Shown here piece after piece: positions 50,310-61,350 of a stretch of DNA of 64,000 nucleotides (its first letter is position 1; every line of letters begins with the position of its first letter). A program made the position numbers and the translations under genes. The notes beneath the pieces are model-generated. The model ran no database searches. It saw only the letters and a program-made list of their open reading frames with translations, and was not told where the DNA came from. The DNA is from Chionis minor (Eukaryota > Chordata > Aves > Charadriiformes > Chionididae), in assembly GCA_013398295.1 (NCBI GenBank), contig VZSF01010488.1, forward strand, positions 444,688-508,687, written 5' to 3'.

Positions 50310-50510
50310 ACAAACAAGCCACTGGACTGCGACTCAGCTGGCTGAGGCTTGAGACTTGCCTTCTACTCTCAGCCTTCTCACTTATGTACGATGGGACCAC
50401 AGATAAGTCACTTCTTACTATAATTCTGTTTATTTTCTGCTATCCCTTTTCTGTCTTGCCTGTTAAGATTATTTAGAGACAGAGGTTGCCTTCCATTTTA
50501 TTTACAACAT
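50310..50510 (+). mobile_element. MIR-like ancient SINE relic
   Basis: The order of phrases follows MIR-type amniote SINEs: 'actggactgcgactcagctgg' (consensus 'actggactgggagtcaggag'), 'cttctactctcag' (consensus 'ttctattcccag'), 'ccacagataagtcacttctta' (consensus 'ccttgggcaagtcacttcacc'), then 'ttgcctgttaagattatttagagacagagg' (consensus 'ttgtctatttagattgtaagctctttggggcaggg'). Homology is patchy but collinear over about 200 bp. It is a fossil without function that can be seen. Confidence 0.6.
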
Positions 50511-52214
50511 GTTTACACAGAAGAGACCATATATTGTCAAGATGTCTGAGTGCTCAAGCAATGCAGTTATTCTGCTAACAATTACAACAACATTATTAAT
50601 AAATCATAGATACCATGGCAAATGCCAACTCACTGAAAATAGCTTTACAGTTTTGGTCATACAAGCAAGGCCATCCATCCTGTGCTAAAAAGGTGTTTAA
50701 TTTTTAAAGAAATAATTTCAAAATCTAGTCATATTGAGATTTCATGGGGGGAAATGCTGTTTGTACGTTAGAATGCAATTAAAAAGTTCACCACATCTAA
50801 ATTCATGGACCTTAGAAGTGAAAGATGTTGATTTCAATGACACTAAAATATATGTGGGTTTCTTATTATGCAGGTTATTATGAACACACATAATATGATT
50901 TGGATTTGTACACAATATAAGACCAGAAAAGAAGAAAGTTCAACCAAATCAAGCAGGCAATTCTGGTTAAGATAAAGTATTTTTCTATCATGTTGGCAAC
51001 CACATTAATGAATTAGAGGAAGATAAATGTATAAATTCTAACGACATTTTGGGCATATTTACACCATGCAGCCCAAAGACTGTGAACACAGAAGTAGCAA
51101 GAGAACCAGAGCAATATCAAGATGCTATCAAAAAGCTGTCTCTGTGTTACCTTGTCTTCTTCTATGAGCTTGGAAGCAAGGCCATGCTTACAGGATGACA
51201 GCACAGTCAGACATCACCAAACATCTCTCAACTTGGTGCACTGCACAGAGTTGGCACACAAGCACAGGCCAGTACGAGACTGTGCATTCCTAGTAAGCTC
51301 CACTGTGTTTTCTAGACATATCCAAAGAAACTGGTTTTGCTGGGCTCATTCTATGGAGTACCAGCTTAACAAATACAAACTGATGATTACTAGCACTTCC
51401 TACTGTTTATCAGAAGAGAAATCAAAGTCACTGTCTTAAACTCACTTGTTCTCATTAGCCGAAAATGCTCGACATAAGATAACACAGAAGGTCTGAAGAA
51501 ATTCAGGCACTTGCTAATAGGCCACTTTAACCAGCTGCTTAGAGGTTTTTCCTACATGATTTCAGGCCAAAGATCTTTCATAATCTGCTGCTGTTTCCTG
51601 TGCTGTAATTATGAATCTTACATCTTGACACAACCTACTGCTCCAGCTCTCTCTCTTCACTCTTTTTTTTTTTTTAATTAGATGTTTCTCAAGATTTAGT
51701 TTGAAGAAATATGCCGGTATCTATAGACCAGATTTTTCAGCTTGTGTAAAGTTATGTAGATAAGGGGCTTTTTCAATGGCACAAACTGCAGCAAGCCTTA
51801 GATTTGTCCTGGGAGCTGGTTACCTAACTGTCCTTTGTGCCTTTGAAAATATCCTGTGGGGCCCCATATTTACTTTTCTAATTATTCAAAACAGTTTGGA
51901 CCTGAGCCAACAAGGTTCATTAAGAGGCACTCAAACAGGTTCTTCACATAAATTTCAAATGTCTTTATAAGCACAAAGCTAGCAAGAGCAAAGGCAATGT
52001 TAAGAAACCAGGTTTCCTTTGGACCAGTCACAATCTCCTCTGAATTAAAAAAATACAACAAGAAATGGAACATAGCTAACTATATTTAAAACATTATAAT
52101 TTTCCATTTTCTCTGGCAGGTGCCTTGCATATAAGAATCCAAAGCACTGTACTAGAAGTCTGTATTCCTCTATGACTCTGCAGTCAATCTAAAAATATAC
52201 AGGTTTTACATTTT
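50511..52214. other. Non-coding stretch, no gene recognised
   Basis: No gene or repeat is supported, apart from a T13-like run at about 51,663-51,676. The open frames at 51,013-51,439 on both strands are short and lack domains. Confidence 0.5.
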
Positions 52215-53572
52215 GGAATCATAGAATCATCTAGGTTGGAAGAGAACTTTAAGATCATAAAGTCCAACCATCAACGTAACATGCCAAACCCATTACTAAA
52301 CTATGTCCCTCAGCACCACATTCACCTGCCTTTTAAATACTTCCAGGGATGGTGATTCCACCACCTCCCTGGGCAGCTTGTTCCAATGTTTGATAATCCT
52401 TTCTATGAAGAAATCTTTCCTCATATCCAATCTAAACCTCCCCTGGAGCAACTTGAGGCCATTTCCTCTTGTCCTGTGGCTTATTACTTGGGAGAAGAGA
52501 CCAATCCCCACCTTGCTACAACCTCCTTTCAGGTAGTTGTAGAGAGTGATAAGGTCTCCCCTCAGCCTCCTTTTCTCCAGGCTAAACAACCCCAGTTCCC
52601 TCACCTGCTCCTCAGAAGACTTCTGCTCTAGACCCCCCACCAGCTTTGTTGCCCTTCTCTGGACATGCTCCAGCAACCTATACGTCTTTGTTGTAGTGAG
52701 GGGCCCAAAACTGAACACAGCGTTCAAGGTGAGGCCTCACAAGTGCCCAGTAAAACAGGGCGATCACTGCCCTAGTCCTGCTGGCCACACTATTCCTGAT
52801 ACAAGCCAGGATGCTGTTGGCCGTCTTGGCCACTTGGGCACATTGCTGGCTCATATTCAGCTGGCTGTCGACCAACACCCCCAGTTCCTTTTCTGCTAGG
52901 CAGCTTTCCAGCCGCTCTTCCCCAAGCCTGTAGCGCTGCCTGGGGTTGTTGTGACCCAAGTGCAGGACCCAGCACTTGGCCTTGTTGAACCTCATACCAT
53001 TGTCCTCAGCCCATCGATCCAGCCTGTCCAGATCCCGCTGTAGGGCCATCCTATCCTCAAACAAGTCAAAACTCCTGGGTGTCATCTACAATCTTACCAA
53101 GGGTGCACTTGATCCCCTCGTCCAGATCATTGATAAAGATATTAAAGAGAACCAGCCCCGTTACTGAGCCCTGGGGAACACCACTTGTGACTGGCCACCA
53201 ACTGGTTTTAACTCCATTCACCACCACTGTTTGGGCCTGGCCATCCAGCCAGTTTTTGACCCAATGAAGAGTATACCCATCCAAGCCATGAGCAGCCAGT
53301 TTCTCCAGGAGAATGCTGTAGGAAACCATGTCAAAGGCTTTACTAAAGTGCAGGTAAACAACATCCACAGTCTTTCCCTCATCCACTAAGCAGGTCACCT
53401 TGTCATAGAAGAAGATCAGATTAGTCACGCAGGACCCGCCTTTCATGAACCCATGCTGGCCGGGCCTGATCCCCTGGTTGTCCTGCATGTGCTGCGTAAT
53501 GGCACTCAGGATGATCTGCTCCATAACCTTCCCCAGCTCCAAGGTCAGACTGACAGGCCTGTAGTTACCCAG
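52215..53572 (-). mobile_element. CR1 LINE, 5'-truncated, frameshifted (minus strand)
   Basis: On the minus strand this copy runs from the reverse-transcriptase domain to the 3' end. Three open pieces cover it: 53,572 to about 53,066 (NYRPVSLT at the start, QHGF, the KAFD motif, [15 protein letters not shown] and a catalytic loop eroded to VDDTQEF), 53,085-52,678 ([21 protein letters not shown] and [15 protein letters not shown]), and 52,727-52,296 ([16 protein letters not shown] and [20 protein letters not shown]). Frameshifts lie near 53,070-53,085 and 52,680-52,730, and the usual FADD box has lost its F and A, so the element is dead. The 3' end is at about 52,215 with 'gaatcatagaatcat' terminal repeats. 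Sequence left of NYRPVS is missing: a typical 5' truncation. Confidence 0.93.
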
Positions 53573-55984
53573 AAACACAGTTACAATTACCAAAGTCCAG
53601 AGAAGGGGATGGGGAAGTTTAAGGAATTCTAATCAAAGTAGGCGGATAGGTACTCTTACAGCACGTTAATAAATGTACTAAAGGCAAAAGTGACTTCTAT
53701 GCTAAGGGGAAAAAAGGTAAAGTTCTGTTTAATGTGCATCTCTTTTCCCAAATACAAACTTGCAGGTGGCATGAGGAAAGGGCTAGAGAAAATCATCAAA
53801 CATAGCAGGTGGCTGTAAGACAAGCCACAGAAATAGCGCTCTCTGCATTGGGTGGGCATCTGATCATACACAGTGTCTCAAGAAGACCACTGCAGAATGA
53901 CGGGGGATTTGGAGAAGAATTAAATAAGAGAAAGAAGGAGTTTTACAACAGGAGACTGAAAATACAGATACTGCTTTTCTTAGAAAGGAAATCAACAAAA
54001 GAGTTACAGTAAAGGCACTTCAATTCTACCTCCTTGTAATCCTAACCATGTCAACATACTAGTGATATCAGGGTTATAATGGTCAATAAGAGTAACAAAC
54101 AGGTAGAAGTAAGAAAACACCATGGTTATGTTCTTAAATTGAGGGATCAGGAATCAGGCTGAAATCTGTATGTGACCTGTAGCTAGTACCTGTGCAGCTT
54201 TTTGCATCTTCCCCTAGTGCCATGGGTGGGCACAGGACAGCACACAGGTCTTGTCCAGTAGTGCGATTTCTATGAAAATGTGAAATTGGGCTTATTCCCA
54301 AAACTATAAACTGGAGTCATTAAAATGAGGAAATTGCAGTTACAACACTACTGAAGTCTGGCTAACTTTCATTCCCGAAAAACAGAACTTAAAAGTAATT
54401 CATAAAGCATCCTGCTTCCCCGTTCAATGCAGTCATTCCTTCTAGCTCTTTATCTCCAAATTGGCTTGGATAAAACCTGCAGGAACTAAAAATAACAGCA
54501 TTAGCTCATCACCACACTCTGGTCAATGAGTTGAGTAATGCAGACCTTATGAAAATGTACGTTTAGAGCTCTTTCAGATGAGCTGCATAACACAAACCAT
54601 TAAACACAACTCTATTGATCTAATTTCATTATTTTCAGCAGACTGGAGTTTAGAAATTATAAGCTTCACTAATGAACATCAACTACAGGAAAAAATGGCT
54701 ATAATTGATTAAATATTAGTTGAAAATACCTAAGATTAGATGTTTGTCATTATAGATAAAGGTTTACTATAATGTAAGTCTATGTTAATGCAAAATACTC
54801 ATAGCCTAATTCTGTTCAAAGAGCCAATACGCAGAAAATTGAATAATTCTTTCACGCTTATATACTATTGCTCTCTAGTGATAGGGTTAGAGAATTATAT
54901 GTTTCTGGAAAAGTATACAAGATAAGAAGTTTAAACAAGTACTGTTATACATTGTAATTAAATAAGTCCTTTTTTTCAGAAGAGGTGGAGATAACTAACC
55001 ATACAAAGCAATAATTTCCTCAGTACAAAACAGGATTATTTCTTAATGTCAGCATGGGCCTTATGGAATTTCCTTCCTCAGTCAAAGAAGTTAATTTGGA
55101 ACAAAAGAAAATTCATGTTACAAGGATATGTTGACTGTAAGGCCACAACAGGGCAGCTTGCCTCCCATCCATGCCAAATATCAGGACTTCCTTCAATCAA
55201 TTCCTACTGAACTTGAGTATAAGCTTCATAAAAGAAATACCTACTGCCCTCTTTGTGATTCTCCACGTTAACAGCCACATCTGCTTGACACATTAAGGAT
55301 CACTGAATATCTTTTCCCTCTTTTGTTTGATTACTCTAACTTCATGGGTCAAATTCTGGCTTCACTTAGAAACATGTATCTGAAACTCTTAAGTCCATTC
55401 ATCTCACACTTACAGCAATGTAATAGAAGAATTCGGCTTTGACGTGATGAAAGAAGCAGCAAGTAGCAGTGTATACACATTTCTGTGACACTAAAATGTA
55501 CGTACTTTTCATGTTAAAGTTTGTTCTGTTGTTTTGAGCAACACGATATAAGGTAAATCTGTGCTGTTTTCTCCAAAGGCTGTACCCAGTTGACATGACT
55601 GTACAATTAGAAGTAAAATCCTGGCATGACTGAAGTTGGTGGAAAGACATTTACATTACTGCTCTCTGCAAACCTGCCTATCAAATCTGACTATACCTAG
55701 GTGCATTACAGCCATTTTAGGATGCATTATGTGGTAGGTGTTCTGCTTCATATCTGAAGTGTCAGGCAGGGCATAGCAGTGTTCAGAGATTTGAACCATG
55801 TCACTGATTAATAGTTCTATTAAACAGGAATAATGTTCCTACATTTAAGGCACTTCATCATCATTAAATCATACTGCAGAATAGATAACAGTCATTTCCT
55901 GTATAATATCTGTCCTGAGGTAAGTCTACGTATATGCATCTACGAGTTAAGACACACACATCAAGCACCACATCAGCCCCTTTC
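53573..55984. other. Non-coding stretch, no gene recognised
   Basis: AT-rich sequence between two CR1 copies; nothing recognisable. Confidence 0.5.
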
Positions 55985-56780
55985 ACCAGTCTTTCAAGAT
56001 ACCTCTATATGGCAGCTTTGCCCTCAAGTGCATCAGCTGTTTCCTCCAATGTGGTGGCAGCCATGAACTCGCTGAGGGTGTTCCACCCCATCATCCAGCC
56101 TATTAATGAAGACATTAAATAATGTCAGCCCAGGATCAGCCTCAGAAGAGCTACACTAGTGGCTACAGCAACTTTAAACCACTGACTCTTTAAGCCTAGT
56201 GATTAATCCAGTCTTCTAGCCACCTTGTAATTATCCATCTCTCTAATTTGGCTATAAGGATGCTATGGCAGACTTTGACACAAGCTTACTGAAGTAAAAG
56301 CGTACAACATCCATTATTCTCTTCCCGTTCATAACAGGGCTAGTTATTTCATCACAAAAATTGCTCAGGAATGATATATCCCTGGCAAACCCATGCTGGT
56401 TGTTCCTTATTACATTGTTTTCTTTCAAGTGCCTGGAAACAGCCTCCAGAAGGATTTGCTCCACAATTTTTCTCGGCTGAGCGGGCTGCACCTCCCTGAT
56501 CACCTTTATGGCCCTTTTTAAACACAGGTGTGATGTTTGGCTTTTTCCAGTCATCAGAAATCTCCCCCAGTTATCACAGCCTCTCCAGGATGATAGATAG
56601 CACCTTCTCCATGACATCAGCCAGCATCCCATCCTGTCCAAGGAAATTCCGTATCTTCAGCGTTCCCAAGTGGTCCTTCAGTCAGCATTTCTCTACCGTG
56701 GGTAGTACTTCCCATGATTCTGCCACAAAGCACAGGTACCTGGGAGGCCTCCAAGTAGATCTTGCCAACAAATACCAATA
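55985..56780 (-). mobile_element. Older CR1 LINE, internal fragment, heavily decayed (minus strand)
   Basis: The minus strand contains a degraded reverse-transcriptase region. Between about 56,640 and 56,252 the frame reads NWGRFLMTGKSQTSHLCLKR, then REVQPAQPRKIVEQILLEAV, NNQHGFARDISFLSNFCDEI and VVRFYFSKL, corresponding to the CR1 blocks around KVMEQILL, QHGF, LTNL and the YLDFSKAFD motif. Further 3' on that strand (56,140-55,985) are remnants of the SGVPQGS-to-FADD and RDLDRL segments, for example 'aactcgctgagggtg'. The 5' part (56,640-56,780) resembles the region before the polymerase. Both termini of the element are missing. It is clearly older than its neighbours. Confidence 0.75.
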
Positions 56781-57013
56781 AAGATACTTATGATTGTACA
56801 CACTCTTCTGTAGTGCTCAAAAAAGCTTTATAAAAGTAGTTATAAAACCAATAGGAAGGGAGAAGGTTTCGATTTTTTTTTATTGGCCATATTTTGTAGC
56901 GCATGTTTGTTATGGCTAGATAACTCAATGTCTTCAACATTACTCAGTTTAAATATTTGGTTCTGCATTGTTTTTCCTGATTCAAAAGAGAAATGTTAAC
57001 CTGAGACATGAGG
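56781..57013. other. Short spacer between CR1 copies
   Basis: AT-rich spacer with a T10 run at about 56,873-56,882; no gene. Confidence 0.5.
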
Positions 57014-57015
57014 TT

Positions 57016-57931
57016 ATAGAACCATAGAATGGTTAGAGTTGGAAGGGACCTTAAAGATCATCAAGTTCCAACCCCCCTGCCATGGGCAGGGACACCTCTC
57101 ACTAGAGCAGGTTGCTCAAAGCCCCATCCAGCCTGGCCTTAAACGCTTCCAGGGATGGGGCCTCCACAACTTCCCTGGGTAACCTGTTCCAGTGCCTCAC
57201 CACCCTCACAGCAAAGAACTTCTTCCTCATATCTAATCTAAATCTCCCCTCTTCCAATTTAAAACCATTACCCCTTGTCCTATCACTAGACTTCCTGACA
57301 AAGAGTCCCTTTCCAGCTCTCCTGTAGGCTCCCTTCAGGTACTGAAAGGCTGCTATCAGGTCTCCCTGGAGCCTTCTCTTCTCCAGGCTGAACAGCCCCA
57401 GCTCTCTCAGCCTGTCCTCATAGGAGAGGTGCTCCATCCCTCTAATCATCTTAGTGGCCCTTTGCTGGACCTGTTCCAACAGTTCCATGTCCTTTCTATG
57501 TTGAGGACTCCAGAGCTGGACACAGTACTCCAGGTGGGGTCTCACACGCGCAGAGTAGAGGGGGAGAATCACCTCCCATGCCCTGCTGGTCACGCTTCTT
57601 TTGATGCAACCCAGGATACGGTTGGCTTTCTGGGCTGCCAGCGCGCACTGCCGGCCCATGTTGAGCTTCTCATCCATGAGCACTCCCAAGTCCTTCTCCT
57701 CAGGGCTGCTCTCCAGCCATTCTCTGCCCAGCCTGTATTTATGCCTGGGATTGCCACGTCCCAGGTGTAGGACTCTGCACTTGGCTTGGTTGAACTTCAT
57801 GCCATTTGCATTAGCCCACCTCTCAAGCCTGTCCAGGTCCCTCTGGATGGCATCCCTTCCCTCCAGTGTGTCAACCGCACCACCGAGCTTGGTGTCATCA
57901 GAAAATTTGCTGAGGGTACACTCGATCCCAC
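57016..57931 (-). mobile_element. CR1 LINE, 5'-truncated, open ORF tail (minus strand)
   Basis: This is the best preserved repeat in the window. The minus strand has an uninterrupted 232-codon frame (57,800-57,102) covering the C-terminal part of the CR1 ORF2 protein. It starts near [20 protein letters not shown] and continues through [41 protein letters not shown] and [19 protein letters not shown] to a stop after LSNLL. The catalytic reverse-transcriptase core and the endonuclease are missing, so it cannot move on its own. The 3' UTR ends at about 57,016-57,030 in ATTCTATG-type repeats. TTATAG occurs at both ends (57,014-57,019 and 57,933-57,938) and could be a short target-site duplication or chance. 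The lack of stops suggests the youngest CR1 here. Confidence 0.95.
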
Positions 57932-57938
57932 ATTATAG

Positions 57939-60900
57939 GCATCATAAATGTATCTTGGTTTAGTCTGAGTTACATTACTAATTGTTTTAGATTAATTAGA
58001 TCATTTAGATTGCATTTATTTCTCTTTTAAGGAAGTTGTGAAAAAACACTGCTAAGGGACTGAACTGAGCTGAATGGTTTTGACATTCTAAAATTACATA
58101 AACAGAAGGACTACAGGAGCTTGAACCAGAAGTCATTGAAGTCATCGAGACTTTGGATTGGACCTGTAGTTCCTGAAAACAATGTTTAAGGGGCTCAAAC
58201 TCTGAATTTTTACTTAGCCACAATTAATCCATTCAGTGAAATTTTGCACTGAAATTTTGCAAGTGTTATTACTTGCTCATCCCTGTAACATATACCATCA
58301 AAACCAAAAAATATACAGCTAGATGAAAATTTGTTAATTGCATTTTCAAAAAGGAAAGACAACACTGGCATTTTGTTCCGCTATCAGACCAGCTAGCTGT
58401 GTAAGACATTTGCCTTTGTACCAATGAGCAGGCTATTTAGATCTCATATTCTAGTATGCAGAAATAGTAAATACCACATTTTTCACAGTTCAGGTTCATT
58501 GGGACAGAGAATAGATAGAGGTCTCTCTTCTTCACATTGCACAGAAACCATCTCTTACAGGGGAACTTAAAATGAGCTGTTGGTGTAGACCAGAGGGAAG
58601 CAAGACCATAATATACCAGAGGAAAATGTCTCAAAGGCAAAATGTCTTTGAGCTACACAGATTGCACATCATTCATGGATCAAGGCTGTGCTGAAAGAAA
58701 CAGTCTAGCCCTGAATATTTTATTTTCCAGAATTCAGTCTAATGCATTCTTTTGCTGTAGAGGCAACAGATTAGAAATAGAGCTGTGAGAATATGACATA
58801 TTTTGCATTTCTGAATGCAAACGAATTTAAAACTACCAATAATATGTATTATAAGCCAAGTTTTATCCTGATGGGAATTGAAATGAATGAATTAGGATCC
58901 CTTCCAAAAAGGATGTGATAATGCAAAAGCTGACAGATCTTTCACTGCAGCAGCTCAGCACAGTATCACTGTGCTGATCATGAGAAAAGAGTAAATTTTA
59001 GCAGGCTTTATCTCTAAAAGTATTAAGATGACCCGTATTTTTGATAACTCAAAATGACAAATAATATCTAGTGTGCTTTCTCAATAAACAAAATAATATG
59101 ATTTCTCAAAAATTACATGGATACTTTAAGTCTTCTTACTAGCACTATCTGTGGAGTTTAAGAGACTTTTTCAAACCCTGCATTAGGAGAGAAACTGCAT
59201 CTCAATATTTTTTAACATATATTCCAAGTAAACATTGATCTCTCTTCAGCAGGAACGAGCTGAGCTATAGCACATCAACCTAGTGAGCAAAACCGTTTAA
59301 TTGCCCACAACATTTTCACCTTTGTTAAACATTCTGAGGATATCAAACCACTTCTCATAGAATCAGACTGAAGATAATCTCATGAGTAACATGCAGGAAA
59401 CCCCCTCATCTTTAGTTATGTGGAATATACATATATGTGACAGAAAAAAAGGAAAAGTACAAACAGAAAATATTCACTCTCTGTGAGAATACAGCTTGTC
59501 TCCTGGGACAAACAATCCATGCTGTTTCCAAAAGAGGAGGGGAAAAAAATCACTGTTGAATGAGAGAAGCAGCAGTATTTTGAAGAACAAATACTTTATC
59601 TATTTAAAAGAACACTTCAACCTTTTTTCCCTCAGTTCAGCTCAATTATATTCCTATGGTGAGGTGAAGTGCTTTTCAAAAGCATAGTATGAAAAGGGTT
59701 GGAAAATAGAATTTTCAATAATAACTGATATTTCCCAACACTTTAAAAAAAGATCTGCCTTACACTTCAGAAAAAAGAAAACAAAGTGGTTTGTTTTTCA
59801 AATGCAAAGATACACTGAAGTTGGACTAGCAGTATTTTCAGAGTAGTAGACTCCACAGCTCCTGTTGGGGCAACTAAAAAATAAAAGAAAATGATTGGCA
59901 AAGATATTTCCCTTAGACAGAAGATCTCAGGATATTAGAAGATGAAACTTCACCAATGTTCTTCTCCTTAATTTCAAGCAATGCCATGTTTTTTCTATTA
60001 CACTGTTAAAGTGACATAAAGTCCTTATGTCATAAGGAACCGAAAAATATCTTCTGTCTCAAAGTGGTTATCTTGGTACAGTCAGATTAGATTGCCTTGG
60101 AATGCAAAGAGATTATACAGCACTGGAGGATCTGATTCAACCTGTCAAAATCTCAGAGATTATTGAAACCATGCTGCTTGGTTTCACTTCCATTTTATCA
60201 CTAAGAATTCTTTGGCACATGTGACAAAGATTTATCAAGCACAATGATTTCATTTTAGTTTCTTTTCAAGCAAATATCAGAATACTTTACAAAACTGAAC
60301 ATCAACATTTTTGGAAAAAAATAAATATTTTAAATTATCTGCAGTTTAGAATGTTGAAGGTGCTCAGTAGGAACCTGAGATACCAAGCCATAGTATTACT
60401 TCATAAGAAACAGCTCTTAAGGATCATACCTTCAGAAAATTCCGTAAGTATACATTTTAATATAGAAGATTTATATGATACATGAGTGGCTGAAAGTAAA
60501 TCAATCTCTGCAGTTGCTTGCAATAGTTAATGTGCTAAAAGATTTATTTTTTGACGTAGCAGAATTGTTCTCACACTTCTGAGAATAAGCAGTATCTACA
60601 CTTCACAGTATAGCTGCTGTTAGGTTTGTTGGGTTTTTTTTTTAGAATTTCATCTCCCTAACATATGAAATGTCTCCAGGAGAGTTTTAAAAATGAGGTG
60701 ACTCATATTTTTAAGGGCCAAGAGTATTTTAATAATATCATTGTTACAGATTTTCTTTTTTAGATAGAACAACTCTCATGAATACATCAAAGAGAGAACG
60801 GTAACATCCAGGAGTTTCATCCTGTATTTACTATATTATTATTTTCTAAAGAATTGTACTTAATAGAAAATGTGCCATTCACTTCACATTATCACCATGC

Positions 60901-61088
60901 GTATTTGTTCAATGAATAACTATTTTGTTGATGCAACCTCCTCCCAAAAATTCTTATTTATTAAACAGCTTCTGTTAGTACCCTGCTCCCTTCTTATCCC
61001 CAATCTTGTGGAAAAGGCAAGCACATCTTATGAATTCCTAGCCTCTGAAAACTTTACATGGAAGATGGGACAGTTAAAGGCAGTGGTA
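57939..61088. other. Non-coding stretch, no gene recognised
   Basis: AT-rich sequence without supported genes. It includes a hairpin with perfect 10-bp arms at 58,955-58,977 and a T-rich run at about 60,630-60,642. Confidence 0.5.
58955..58977. repeat. 23-nt perfect hairpin (10-bp arms, 3-nt loop)
   Basis: TCAGCACAGT (58,955-58,964) and ACTGTGCTGA (58,968-58,977) are exact reverse complements around ATC. It has no flanking element and an unknown role. Confidence 0.85.
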
Positions 61089-61089
61089 A

Positions 61090-61350
61090 GAACCACTTCA
61101 ATGCAAGAACCATTGGCCAGCTCTGCCACAGGCATTTTTTGACAAATCATTGTATCTTTGTGTTTCAGTTTCTCATTTACAAAGCGGAAACAATGATCCT
61201 TGTCTTTCTCCCATTTTGCATTTTCTTTCAGACTGTAAGCCTCTTTGGGAAAGAAACTACAATTTGCCACCTGGATGCATAGTGGCCAAAACTACAGGGT
61301 TTGTGTTTGTGCTGGGATTACTCAATAATACTCTTGCAGACTGTAATAAA
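61090..61350 (+). mobile_element. MIR/L3-tail-type ancient SINE relic
   Basis: Collinear matches to the amniote MIR-type consensus run through 'cagctctgccacaggc', 'caaatcattgtatctttgtgtttcagtttctcatttacaaagcgg' (consensus 'caagtcacttcacctctctgtgcctcagtttccccatctgtaaaatgg') and 'cagactgtaagcctctttggga' (consensus 'agattgtaagctctttggggca'). The final part, about 61,270-61,350, loosely follows the rest of that tail to 'gactgtaataaatt'. The copy is old and decayed. The short open frames across it are accidental. Confidence 0.65.

Noticed and set aside
52303..52899. Plus-strand open frames across the CR1 copy
   Set aside because: These are antisense shadows of the minus-strand CR1 ORF; the same holds for plus-strand frames at 57,112-57,963.
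52215..57931. Endogenous retrovirus or other viral integration
   Set aside because: The polymerase pieces are of the CR1 non-LTR type, with CR1 3' ends; no LTRs, primer-binding sites, gag, protease or envelope traces were found.
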